From the IMG/VR virus record IMGVR_UViG_3300010885_078967, positions 1-64,000 of that record: a stretch of DNA of 64,000 nucleotides; one strand, given 5' to 3'. This DNA comes from a virus. The position numbers were made by a program, and so were the translations under genes. The notes below the pieces were generated by a model. That model was not told where the DNA came from. It saw nothing but the letters and a program-made list of their open reading frames with translations, and did not search any database. This document shows positions 50,047 to 58,566 of this stretch, piece by piece; positions within the stretch are counted from its first letter, which is position 1, and every line of letters starts with the position of its first letter.

Positions 50047-50964
50047 TTACTGCTTTGGAGTCTTTGCATGTGCAAATTCCTCATTACTTAGCGTACAATG
50101 CAGCATACTTTCATGTGATACTCGTTCTGGATTAATATCAATACCACCACGACGTGCATATAGACATATTACACTCAGCTCATCTGGTTGCAAACAATCA
50201 GACAAACGTTTGTAAATAGTTTCACAAATTTCTTCATGAAAGTGACATTCATCGCGGAATGAAACAATATACTTTAGAAGTGATACTGGGTCAACATCCC
50301 ATTTACCTTTATACGTAATATAAACATCTCCCCAATCCGGTTGAGAAGTTACACGACAATTAGATTTAAGAAGAGCACTATGAAACTTCTTAGTAATACC
50401 AGTACTTGGTACCATCTCAATCAACTCAGGAGTTTCTTGATAAACATTAAACTCATCAGTCAATTGATGTTCATATTCACTTTCAATAGTAACGAACTGA
50501 TTATAATATTCATCCGACAAATTAACCGTTTCAAAAACAATTTCTTGATCTGAAAAGATCTTAACATTAACTTCTGTTTCTAAAAGGTTAGAAAGATCTT
50601 TACTAGCTAGAGCTTCTATCTTTTCCCTTACATCATCAGGTGTGACTGCAAGTTTAGTCATGTTGTATGAATTGAAGTACAACTTAAGGGATTTCGATTC
50701 AACAATATATTTACTATCACAAGAATATACAATTTTTGCAATACCGGTAACAGGTAACCCATTATAAGTTAATGCTGAGATTTCATAAGCATTACATGTA
50801 TCATAACCAACAAATGGAAGTTTGTCATCATCAATACCAAGATGCTTACGATTATTACTACGAGGTTCCCTTACAAGAAGAGAATTATCATATAATGATT
50901 TATATTGAGATGTCTTACCAAGGTGAACATCAATATTTGAGTTATCTAGTTTTTCTGTTTTCAT
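50047..50964 (-). CDS. queF: preQ0 reductase QueF
   Basis: 305 residues, the long (two-domain) QueF form. FVGYDTCNAYEISALTYNGLP and YIVESKSLKLYFNSYNMTKL belong to the N-domain; SNCRVTSQPDWGDVYITYKG, IVSFRDECHFHEEICE and YARRGGIDINPER carry the catalytic Cys, Glu and His. It reduces preQ0 to preQ1 with NADPH. Last gene of a four-gene minus operon with dpdA. Confidence 0.93.
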   Translation of the reverse strand: MKTEKLDNSNIDVHLGKTSQYKSLYDNSLLVREPRSNNRKHLGIDDDKLPFVGYDTCNAYEISALTYNGLPVTGIAKIVYSCDSKYIVESKSLKLYFNSYNMTKLAVTPDDVREKIEALASKDLSNLLETEVNVKIFSDQEIVFETVNLSDEYYNQFVTIESEYEHQLTDEFNVYQETPELIEMVPSTGITKKFHSALLKSNCRVTSQPDWGDVYITYKGKWDVDPVSLLKYIVSFRDECHFHEEICETIYKRLSDCLQPDELSVICLYARRGGIDINPERVSHESMLHCTLSNEEFAHAKTPKQ

Positions 50965-51521
50965 AAATTAATTCCTTTTTGCAGTAGTGTATTTTTAATA
51001 GTATGCATTCTTTCCTCTACTGTACCAGAAAGTTTTACTACGTTTTTTATTTTATATTCTTTGATTACCCATTCAAAAATTTCAATAATTTTATTTCTGA
51101 AGTTAACGTCAATACTACGTTCACCATCATCAACTAAAAGTACATCTTTTGGATCAGTATAAAAAATTACATCAACCTTATCTATTAACTCATTGAAAAT
51201 TTTAATAGAAAACGCTAACGTTAATTCATCTACTTGCTTTTTATCAAAATGCAAATACATCGTATAAACAAGACCATCTAGAATACATCTATCTAGAATT
51301 GTATCTTGCCTACTAGCTTTAAGCATATTTTTGATATGCTCTGCAGTAATAAGATTTTGCGTTGTGCTATCACCAGCTTCGTTAATTGCAACCCCGCATT
51401 CAGATCTAAGTTGACGCGTAATCTCTGGAAAATAAATAAATTTATCTCCAAATTCCTCCATGCAATTAGTAAGAAGGGTAGATTTACCTGTAGATTGAGC
51501 TCCTGTAAATGAAATAATCAT
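50961..51521 (-). CDS. NadR/AAA_28-like P-loop kinase
   Basis: 186 residues. FTGAQSTGKST is Walker A; TILDRCILDGLVYTMYL parallels the kinase at 29637. DPKDVLLVDDGERSIDVNFRNKI resembles the NadR ribosylnicotinamide kinase C-terminal half. It overlaps queF by 4 bp and the GNAT gene by 38 bp, so it is translationally tied to the deazaguanine operon. Substrate unknown. Confidence 0.72.
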   Translation of the reverse strand: MIISFTGAQSTGKSTLLTNCMEEFGDKFIYFPEITRQLRSECGVAINEAGDSTTQNLITAEHIKNMLKASRQDTILDRCILDGLVYTMYLHFDKKQVDELTLAFSIKIFNELIDKVDVIFYTDPKDVLLVDDGERSIDVNFRNKIIEIFEWVIKEYKIKNVVKLSGTVEERMHTIKNTLLQKGINL

Positions 51522-52065
51522 AATTAATTATATTATACTTTTCGTGCATATCAAGATAAAAATAATATGCAGATTCACTTAAAAATAATTGTTTGGGTGC
51601 AAGTGAATTGATGAAGTTATTATACTCTAATACTTGATGAATCATTGGAATAAAAACAAAATAATATTTATCATCACTAGTTTTTTCATTCATAATAAAT
51701 TTCATTGCTTTATATGCTTTATAAGCATCCTTATCAACAAATAATTTGAGATACCTACACCCCTTTTTATGATATGTAGAATATACTTCATTAAAGATTT
51801 TTCTAAAATATCCCTTTTGTCTAAATTCAGGTAACGTAAACACTCTTTGAATATAAAGAATTTCCTCACCATTAGAACACTCTTCAACATTTGCAAACAT
51901 CACACTTATGATTTGTTTCTGTTCAATGTATGCGAATGGTAATTGGTGCCAAAGATCTTTTCTATCCCATGTTGCAATACAGTCATCAACTAAATAGGTT
52001 TTAGTTTTACTATCAATTGACTCTGCAAGATTCAAACATTCCTTTTTTGTTAATTTAACAATCAT
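51484..52065 (-). CDS. GNAT-like acyltransferase
   Basis: 193 residues. YIQRVFTLPEFRQKGYFRKIFNEVYSTY has the GNAT motif A (V..L.VxPxxRxKGxG-like; here RQKGYF) that binds acyl-CoA, followed by KGCRYLKLFVDKDAYKAYKAMKF (motif B). The gene overlaps dpdA by 4 bp. An amino-group acceptor is expected; the aminomethyl group of preQ1 would fit. This is inference. Confidence 0.7.
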   Translation of the reverse strand: MIVKLTKKECLNLAESIDSKTKTYLVDDCIATWDRKDLWHQLPFAYIEQKQIISVMFANVEECSNGEEILYIQRVFTLPEFRQKGYFRKIFNEVYSTYHKKGCRYLKLFVDKDAYKAYKAMKFIMNEKTSDDKYYFVFIPMIHQVLEYNNFINSLAPKQLFLSESAYYFYLDMHEKYNIINYDYFIYRSSIYR

Positions 52066-52865
52066 AGAAAATTGATAGTTTTAAATTCATCAACATTAAA
52101 CAAAATATTTTTCTTATTAGTTTCAGTTACTTTATAGTCAATAAGATCACAAAGTTTGATGCTAAGTTTATCAACAAGACCAACACCTTTCATATATCTC
52201 ATATTATGTATACCTGCTACAACCGGATTGGAGGTATCAACAGATCGAATATTACTGAAGTTATAATCAAGTGTATAATGACCAAATTCATTCGGTAAAG
52301 AACAACCTAAAAGATGGTGAGGTTTTTTTCTATTCCAAATACCATACTTAACAAAGTCTTCTAATAGCTTAATGCGACCATTTCTCTGCTTTTCTAGCTT
52401 GTTTGACCCGAAACCTGTAATCTGATAATAAGAATAGTCAAAACTAATTGCAATGTAATCTGCATGTTTTGACATGAAGTCATAACAATCAGCAAGTTCA
52501 GTAAATGTCTTTCCTTGTACAACACCAATTCGTGGTATATGTTTAATCGGTTCATGATTATGTTCCTTATCCCACCTGATAAATGACTCAATAGTTCCTA
52601 TTGCATCTTCCAACACATCAGGTACAACATAATATGAAGGCTTTAAGTCAACAATATAATTGTAAAATTTACTGCTATCAAAAGCAACTCCTAGTTCGAA
52701 AATTGAATTATCAAGTAAAACTTCTCTACCAATTTGTAGACTTGTTTTAAAAAATTGATAATAGTCTGGATATTTTTCAAATAAGTGGACTAAAGCGTAA
52801 TCATAGTCGTTATAACCGTAAGATAACGGTAACATTGATATTGGTGATTCATGTGATATTAACAT
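52062..52865 (-). CDS. dpdA: DpdA-like DNA 7-deazaguanine transglycosylase
   Basis: About 267 residues of a TGT-like barrel. LLDNSIFELGVAFD, YVVPDVLEDAIGTIESF, RIGVVQGKTF, HHLLGCSLP and RSVDTSNPVVAG are in the order of the tRNA-guanine transglycosylase core; the VPDV and SVDTS aspartates are the likely catalytic pair. Phage DpdA proteins exchange guanine in DNA for deazaguanines. The start 52865 is chosen because the in-frame ATG at 52874 overlaps the -10 box. Confidence 0.78.
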   Translation of the reverse strand: MLISHESPISMLPLSYGYNDYDYALVHLFEKYPDYYQFFKTSLQIGREVLLDNSIFELGVAFDSSKFYNYIVDLKPSYYVVPDVLEDAIGTIESFIRWDKEHNHEPIKHIPRIGVVQGKTFTELADCYDFMSKHADYIAISFDYSYYQITGFGSNKLEKQRNGRIKLLEDFVKYGIWNRKKPHHLLGCSLPNEFGHYTLDYNFSNIRSVDTSNPVVAGIHNMRYMKGVGLVDKLSIKLCDLIDYKVTETNKKNILFNVDEFKTINFL

Positions 52866-52872
52866 ATATATC

Positions 52873-52900
52873 ATTATAGTTTTGATATAGATAATTTCAA
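52873..52900 (-). promoter_or_regulatory. Promoter of the dpdA-GNAT-kinase-queF operon
   Basis: Minus strand TTGAAA (52895-52900), 16 bp, TATAAT (52873-52878), 7 bp to ATG 52865. Confidence 0.75.
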
Positions 52901-52901
52901 C

Positions 52902-52907
52902 TAAATA
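52902..52907 (+). promoter_or_regulatory. Late-type box TAAATA
   Basis: CTAAATA, 5 bp before ATG 52913; starts 2 bp from the divergent dpdA promoter. Confidence 0.55.
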
Positions 52908-52912
52908 ATTTT

Positions 52913-53683
52913 ATGGCATACGTAAATCAGCTTCTATCAGATGCAAAGCAAATTAAAAGTTATGCTACTGGTGTATTGGAAAATATTTCATGTTTACCAT
53001 CAGTTCTTGGTAACATACTTGGTGCTAATATACTAGGTGAGTTTACTTCAATAGCATTAGAAGGTATTAAAAGTAACTTCATTGCTATTGCTGATAATAT
53101 TTCATCCCAGGTCCAAAATGTGATAGGTAAGTATACAAATAAACTTACAGAAATATCACAGCTAGCTAGCGGTATCACAAAATCTGTTTGTGGTGTTGAA
53201 AGTCTTTTAACTGGTCTTTATAGGGATACTAAAGAGTTAGCAGCTGATATGTTTGATGGGTTCAATCAAAGTGAAAGATGTCAATATGTAGGCGCGCAAA
53301 TTGGTGCTTGTATACGTGCAAAAGTATATAACAAACTATCAACTCAATTACAACGCAATATTGTTAATAGTGATATTTACAATGATTTAGCATTTGGTAA
53401 AATAAGTCAGCTTGAATCATTGAGTAGAAAGAGTGATGATTTAGTATCAGGAATAAATGTACCAGGTATTGCAGATAATTTTTTAAAGGCAGAAGCTGAA
53501 AGGGTTAATAAAGCTAGAATACAATTAGGTAGAGTTAATAATATGACTATATATGGCACTGAAGGACCTTTACAGGGTAGAAATACTTTTAGAAATTATA
53601 ATTTTAGATATAGACCTTATACAAACTTCCAATCAATACCAGTAAGACAAACTATAGTGCAAGCAGTACCAGTAGCAGAATAA
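52913..53683 (+). CDS. Baseplate/tail structural protein
   Basis: 256 residues. Helical first two thirds (GITKSVCGVESLLTGLYRDTKEL), then an Arg/Asn/Tyr-rich tail. First of five plus-strand genes ending in a spike-like protein. Function inferred from position only. Confidence 0.5.
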   Translation: MAYVNQLLSDAKQIKSYATGVLENISCLPSVLGNILGANILGEFTSIALEGIKSNFIAIADNISSQVQNVIGKYTNKLTEISQLASGITKSVCGVESLLTGLYRDTKELAADMFDGFNQSERCQYVGAQIGACIRAKVYNKLSTQLQRNIVNSDIYNDLAFGKISQLESLSRKSDDLVSGINVPGIADNFLKAEAERVNKARIQLGRVNNMTIYGTEGPLQGRNTFRNYNFRYRPYTNFQSIPVRQTIVQAVPVAE

Positions 53684-53693
53684 TAATAATAAT

Positions 53694-54344
53694 ATGGATT
53701 TAACCGCAGATTATGGAATACACAAAGGTATCGTAATTGATAATTACGATAGAGAAATACCTTATAGTGGTAGAGTGCAAGTGTTTATACCCGACATTCA
53801 TAGTGCTAGTTTACAAGCACTATTCAAAGGGCAATCTAGTTCACAATTTAGATTTATAGGTGATAATATCACTACTAGTTTAACTCCTGATGTTATTGAA
53901 TATCTCAAAAGTTTTTGTCCTTGGGCTACAGCTACTTCACCTATAGTTGGGGATGTAGGCATGGGTATGTATGATGCTGCATCTGGTAAAGCATCTGTTA
54001 CAGAAAATCCATGCATAGGTTTAGAAGCAATTAAAAACCCAGCACAAAATTACACATCATTACAAGGTGTGATTAATACTGGTGGTGGTTATAGCAACCC
54101 CAGCAATACATTTGTTAGAAATGCGGATCCAAATCCTTATAGTAGAGCTCCAGATTTAACAAATTTACCCAAAGGAGTATTTTCTGTACCAAGAGTTGGT
54201 AGTACACTTCTACTTCAATTTTTCAGTGGTAATATAAATTACCCAGTTTATATAGCAGCAATACCAGACGCATTACAATATAGACAGATATTTTTAGCTG
54301 CAAATGTTAATAAAGCGGATGGACAAACTACAGCAATTGCCTAA
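53694..54344 (+). CDS. Baseplate hub OB-fold protein (gp5 N-terminal-like)
   Basis: 216 residues. GIVIDNYDREIPYSGRVQVFIPDIH is the OB-fold start typical of gp5/VgrG hubs (GxVxxxxDP...GRVxVxxPxxH), and CPWATATSPIVGDVGMG parallels the WA...P motif. VGSTLLLQFFSGNINYPVYIAAIP ends the barrel. It would sit in the central hub below the tail tube. Confidence 0.65.
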   Translation: MDLTADYGIHKGIVIDNYDREIPYSGRVQVFIPDIHSASLQALFKGQSSSQFRFIGDNITTSLTPDVIEYLKSFCPWATATSPIVGDVGMGMYDAASGKASVTENPCIGLEAIKNPAQNYTSLQGVINTGGGYSNPSNTFVRNADPNPYSRAPDLTNLPKGVFSVPRVGSTLLLQFFSGNINYPVYIAAIPDALQYRQIFLAANVNKADGQTTAIA

Positions 54345-54347
54345 ATA
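54342..54347 (+). promoter_or_regulatory. Late-type box TAAATA
   Basis: CTAAATA built from the upstream stop codon, 5 bp before ATG 54353. Confidence 0.5.
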
Positions 54348-54352
54348 TTTTT

Positions 54353-54772
54353 ATGCCAAGTGATGGAGGTACAGTAACTAATACTTTAGCTGAGAAAAAG
54401 GTTGTTTCAAATTCTTCGAACAACCCATATGTAGCTGAAGGTGATTATCATGGTAATAGTAAAGTTACAGACTCATCCGGTATAAGTGAATTTACCCCCA
54501 TTACCCATCGATTAACCACTATAATGGATAGATTTGTATCTGTAGGTGGTGATGATAACGTATATGTAAATGGTACCAAAGAAACACGAGTCGATAACGG
54601 TGATATGATATTGTTTGTTGGTCCAGCTGATGCATTAATAAAAAATGCATATAGCAGATGGGCTGATGAGTTTGCCTCAATAGCAGCTGCTAACTTATTA
54701 CCGGATACCAAAATACCAGCATATCCAATATTACCTGGTGTGGATTACAATAATTTAACCAATTTAGCATAA
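54353..54772 (+). CDS. Small baseplate-region structural protein
   Basis: 139 residues, Asp/Asn/Gly-rich, with DRFVSVGGDDNVYVNGTKETRVDNGDMILFVGP, a beta-helix or spike-like strand pattern. Located between the hub and a long spike-like gene; probably a baseplate or spike part. Confidence 0.5.
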   Translation: MPSDGGTVTNTLAEKKVVSNSSNNPYVAEGDYHGNSKVTDSSGISEFTPITHRLTTIMDRFVSVGGDDNVYVNGTKETRVDNGDMILFVGPADALIKNAYSRWADEFASIAAANLLPDTKIPAYPILPGVDYNNLTNLA

Positions 54773-54775
54773 CCT

Positions 54776-55555
54776 ATGGCAAATAGCGGCTCATATCCCA
54801 ATCCTAAAACATTACAAAATAATGGCGTAGGGCAAAACGTTGCACCTACAGCTGCAAACCCAGCACTTAGCGGAGCAGGGTCATTTTGTCAACTAGCAAC
54901 TGGTATTTCAGCTCCTATAGCTGAAACCATTCAAAATACTATTAATAGTCTTAATTCATTACAAGGTGCTGTTGATGGTATAATTTATTCACCAGCAGTT
55001 GGTATAAATGAATTACAACGTAAAATAGCTTCAGGTGAAATACTGAATAATATAACATTGAAGATACAATTATCTATAGGTCGAATACTTAGAAATGCAG
55101 CTACATCATTAGCTACAAGTGCTGTTACTTCAGCAGTTCAAACGTTAGCTAATGATGCGCTTAGAGGTGTATCAAATGCTATTGGTGATATTACTTCACC
55201 GCTTAAAGATATTAAAAATGTAGTTACCGATTCAGTTAATGGTGTTACTAGAGTAATTGATCAAGCTAATGCTCAATTAGCAGCTGGTGTATATAAGGCT
55301 GCAGAGATACCAGGTTATTTGTTAACACAAGCTGGAGCTAGTGTTGGTGGTGCTGTAGGTGGTGCGTTAAGTACAACTGGGGCTGAAGCTACTAAACTAT
55401 TAAGTGGAGCTGTAAATACAGCTTCAACTGCTCTTTTTGGTGTAACGAAAGCGATAGGAAGTGCTGTTAATAATCCAAATTTATATTCATTACCTCAAAT
55501 AAATCCAACTCAGGCTACACTTCAAAAAAGAGATACATCTAAACCAACAAACTAA
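54776..55555 (+). CDS. Baseplate-region structural protein
   Basis: 259 residues, Ala/Thr/Asn-rich helical repeats (NAATSLATSAVTSAVQTLANDALRG) and a Gly/Ala-rich centre. No enzyme motif. Co-directional with hub and spike genes 3-6 bp apart. Confidence 0.5.
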   Translation: MANSGSYPNPKTLQNNGVGQNVAPTAANPALSGAGSFCQLATGISAPIAETIQNTINSLNSLQGAVDGIIYSPAVGINELQRKIASGEILNNITLKIQLSIGRILRNAATSLATSAVTSAVQTLANDALRGVSNAIGDITSPLKDIKNVVTDSVNGVTRVIDQANAQLAAGVYKAAEIPGYLLTQAGASVGGAVGGALSTTGAEATKLLSGAVNTASTALFGVTKAIGSAVNNPNLYSLPQINPTQATLQKRDTSKPTN

Positions 55556-55561
55556 TTTTAT

Positions 55562-56905
55562 ATGATTGCATTACCAAACCCACCACCATTAAATGCACCC
55601 CCTAAAATAGAAGTTTTAAATGTTGCAATACCTCAAATTGTAGAAGGTAGTTCTGCACCACCTAATACAGAAAAGCAAGGAATATCAACGTTAATTTCTT
55701 CTAAGCAGAAGAAATTCAATGAAATTGAAAAAGATTTTGGTACTGGTGGTAATTATGTAGAAAATATTATTAGAAATAAACACACTATAGTTGGTGCTGC
55801 TCCAAATAGTACACCACAAGGTGTAGTTGTTCCAAAAGGCAAACGTGTTAAAGCTGGTATTGTAGTATCACCAACAGGTACAAGATCTCAAGATGGTGGA
55901 GTACCCATAGTTCAAGAAGTTGATAACTGGTCTGCATTCCCATGTGGTAATTATAATGTGGATGTAGGTAACAGATTTTCTGTAAAAGCTGGTGGTGGTG
56001 GTGTGCATCTAGTATCAGGTGGTAGTGCTAGCTTAATTAGTGAAACGGTTACAAAAGTTGGTAGTACAACTCAAACCTTAATTGGTGGTGAAAGTGTAAA
56101 CATAACAGGTAACTCTAACGTTACTATTGAAGGCAGCTTTGTAAATATTAAAAGTGATGCGCAAGTTGTGGTGGATAGCACATTAGGTGTTTCTGGTAAT
56201 GTAATTGTTCAAGGAGGTATATATTCCGAAGGTGAATTATTTGTTAACCATATTACAGGTCCTAGAGAAATTCAACAAACCATAGTTGGGTTTACTAGTG
56301 AAGGAGCTGAAGGTCAGCTAGTGTTTGGTAGTTGGATAGCTGGGGTAGCTGTTATTGGTGGTGTAGCTGCTAACATGTTAGCATCCACCGTACTTAATGC
56401 TGAATTAGCTGTAATAAAAAGATTAAATACCCCAACTGCTACTATCAATGGGTCACCTAGTGGACCAGCTAGTAGTCAGTGGCCTTATTTTCCCGATTAC
56501 GTTCAAACGAATCAACCAACATACCCATTATCCTATAATACTGTACCGCAATCCCCACCGTTTGCATTAGGACCACTTGCAGCTGGTACTAAAGTTGTAC
56601 CTATAAAAATATTTTTAGGTTTCCAAGGCAATAATGCTATACAACTTTTACCACATGGTCATGAATTTCCTTCTGTACCAATGAGACTATTAGAGAGTAC
56701 TAGTACTAAAAGTGTCAACAATGTAATGAGACAAGAAGCAATTGATAGAGGTATTAATAGAGCAGATTTTGCTGTTGCTAGTGAAGCAATTGCTGATGGG
56801 GCAAAATATGATAAGGGTAATTGGTTAAATGTGTTTTTAGCAAGAATCCTAAATACCTTTTTAAATTTTCGTGGTACTGATAAGAGTTATAGTTTAACTC
56901 CTTAG
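55562..56905 (+). CDS. Spike-like baseplate protein with beta-helix
   Basis: 447 residues. Residues 130-230 carry short valine- and glycine-rich repeats (GGGVHLVSGG, TLIGGESVNITGNSNVTIEG, VNIKSDAQVVVDS) typical of the gp5-type triple-stranded beta-helix needle. The C-terminal part (residues 340-447) is alpha-beta mixed. With 53694 it may form a split gp5: OB-fold and needle on separate genes. No lysozyme domain seen. Confidence 0.6.
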   Translation: MIALPNPPPLNAPPKIEVLNVAIPQIVEGSSAPPNTEKQGISTLISSKQKKFNEIEKDFGTGGNYVENIIRNKHTIVGAAPNSTPQGVVVPKGKRVKAGIVVSPTGTRSQDGGVPIVQEVDNWSAFPCGNYNVDVGNRFSVKAGGGGVHLVSGGSASLISETVTKVGSTTQTLIGGESVNITGNSNVTIEGSFVNIKSDAQVVVDSTLGVSGNVIVQGGIYSEGELFVNHITGPREIQQTIVGFTSEGAEGQLVFGSWIAGVAVIGGVAANMLASTVLNAELAVIKRLNTPTATINGSPSGPASSQWPYFPDYVQTNQPTYPLSYNTVPQSPPFALGPLAAGTKVVPIKIFLGFQGNNAIQLLPHGHEFPSVPMRLLESTSTKSVNNVMRQEAIDRGINRADFAVASEAIADGAKYDKGNWLNVFLARILNTFLNFRGTDKSYSLTP

Positions 56906-56913
56906 TCTATAAA

Positions 56914-57864
56914 TTAGATTAAAATCCACTCCACCATCCACATTTGCGAAAGATCTTTACAACCAGAATAGGATAAAGCACTTTGTAAATCTTGTTTAAT
57001 TTCTTGAAGCTTATCTTCAAATGTCATTCCATTTTGATTAAGCTGAAGAAGTTTACCTTCAATATTTTTTGAATGACCTTTATTATGTTCTGATGCTGAG
57101 CCAAAATAATGTTTTTGGCCATTGATAAGTGGTGCGGGTGAATCAATACATTCACTAAACAATTTACCACACATTACATAATCAGCTCCAGCTACTAATG
57201 CTTTAGTAATATCACCATTATGTTCAATACCACCATCTGCAATAATTGGTATATGTAAATCATTTTCCGTTCTATAAGTATCAATTTCACTTATACAACT
57301 AAACATTGGGTAAGTAAATCCTGTTTTGAGCTTTGTGGTGCATGCTGCTCCAGGTCCAACACCAACTTTAATAATATCTGCACCCCATAAAACTAAATCA
57401 TAATAAGCATGTTTGGTGCAAATGTTACCAGCAATGATTTTAACTTCTGGTAAGAGATCTCTTATAAATTTGATCATATCTTTCATCAATACACTATGAC
57501 CATGTGCAATATCGATAGTGATATAATCTACTCTAAGCTTAGAGCCAGCGATGTTGGTAAGTGCAATTTTATCTGACTCATTTACACCAACTGAAATAGA
57601 AATAAGATTCCAATTATATTTGTTACAATTTTCAACAAACTCATAATTATCCATATCAAATCGATGCATGATATAAAAGTAATCATGTTCAGATAGAAAA
57701 TGCGCTATCTTTGTATCGATAACGCATTTCATGTTAGCTGGTATTACTGGAAGATTAATTGAACGATCACTTAGATTAGTTGATACATCTAATTCAGATC
57801 TAGAAGTAGCAGTTGAAAATCTTGGTACTAGAGCGATGTCGTCATAATAGAGCTTTTTATCCAT
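56914..57864 (-). CDS. guaC: GMP reductase / IMP dehydrogenase-like enzyme
   Basis: 316 residues. YYDDIALVPRFSTATSRSELD, ADIIKVGVGPGAACTTKLKTGFTYP (catalytic Cys loop, GMP reductase-like) and IPIIADGGIEHNGDITKAL are hallmark motifs. YFGSASEHNKG fits GMP reductase better than IMP dehydrogenase, and no CBS domain is present. It would shift guanine to inosine nucleotides. Preceded by TTGATC-N16-CATAAT, 5 bp before the ATG. Confidence 0.8.
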   Translation of the reverse strand: MDKKLYYDDIALVPRFSTATSRSELDVSTNLSDRSINLPVIPANMKCVIDTKIAHFLSEHDYFYIMHRFDMDNYEFVENCNKYNWNLISISVGVNESDKIALTNIAGSKLRVDYITIDIAHGHSVLMKDMIKFIRDLLPEVKIIAGNICTKHAYYDLVLWGADIIKVGVGPGAACTTKLKTGFTYPMFSCISEIDTYRTENDLHIPIIADGGIEHNGDITKALVAGADYVMCGKLFSECIDSPAPLINGQKHYFGSASEHNKGHSKNIEGKLLQLNQNGMTFEDKLQEIKQDLQSALSYSGCKDLSQMWMVEWILI

Positions 57865-57869
57865 ATTAT

Positions 57870-57897
57870 ATTATGATCTAAAAAGCTCGAAGATCAA
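57870..57897 (-). promoter_or_regulatory. Promoter of guaC
   Basis: Minus strand TTGATC (57892-57897), 16 bp, CATAAT (57870-57875), 5 bp to ATG 57864. Confidence 0.65.
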
Positions 57898-58545
57898 CTA
57901 TATAATTTCATCTACCATCCCATATTCCAAACACTCCTTAGCTGTAAGCCATAGGTCATGTTTAAGAATTTCATCAAGCTTCTTCATTGGCATCTTAGTG
58001 TATGTTTTATAGATGTCCTTGATAGATGTCATCAATCGTTTATAATTTGCTTGCTGATCTTCTAGCTGTTGAAAATTACCATACGAACCAGCAGACAACT
58101 GATGGATTAACATAAATGAATTTTTACCGATGAAGCGACGCTTACCAGCAACACTAATAAGAGTCGCACCACTTGCTGCACCACCCTCCACGTAAGTATA
58201 TATTTTTGTTTTGAGGTAAGCCATTCTATCTAAAATAGCAAGGCTATCAAAAAGGCTTCCTCCATCAGATCTAATTCTAAAATGTAAAGTAGGATCATAA
58301 TCAGCTCCTAACATATTTTTAGTATTTTGTAATCTTAAATCTGTTTCATTTAACAATCTACAAATCTCACCAGCTGTAACAGTATTAATTTCACCATAAA
58401 ATGCAATTTCATTTTCAGAGCCTCTAATGTGAGATGTTATCGCTTCTTCTTCCCCATTAATACCTTCTATACGAATAATATTTTGAATAGGTTGTTCTTG
58501 TTTTGTTTCATCACCACCATTTAACCAAATAGAGCGTTGTTTCAT
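57898..58545 (-). CDS. ClpP-like protease
   Basis: 215 residues. GGAASGATLISVAGKRRF contains the nucleophile Ser, FMLIHQLS the His, and the HDLWLTAKECLEYGMVDEI end the Asp. An N-terminal extension of about 35 residues is unusual. Phage ClpP homologues act in virion maturation or host takeover; gp21 is the main head protease here, so this one may act elsewhere. Confidence 0.83.
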   Translation of the reverse strand: MKQRSIWLNGGDETKQEQPIQNIIRIEGINGEEEAITSHIRGSENEIAFYGEINTVTAGEICRLLNETDLRLQNTKNMLGADYDPTLHFRIRSDGGSLFDSLAILDRMAYLKTKIYTYVEGGAASGATLISVAGKRRFIGKNSFMLIHQLSAGSYGNFQQLEDQQANYKRLMTSIKDIYKTYTKMPMKKLDEILKHDLWLTAKECLEYGMVDEII

Positions 58546-58556
58546 GTTATTAATAT

Positions 58557-58564
58557 TATTTATA
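58557..58564 (-). promoter_or_regulatory. Late promoter TATAAATA of the ClpP gene
   Basis: Minus-strand TATAAATA, 11 bp before ATG 58545. Confidence 0.55.
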
Positions 58565-58566
58565 TT

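Noticed and set aside
50033-50215. 60-codon plus frame after the bidirectional terminator
   Set aside because: It is opposite queF and follows a strong terminator.
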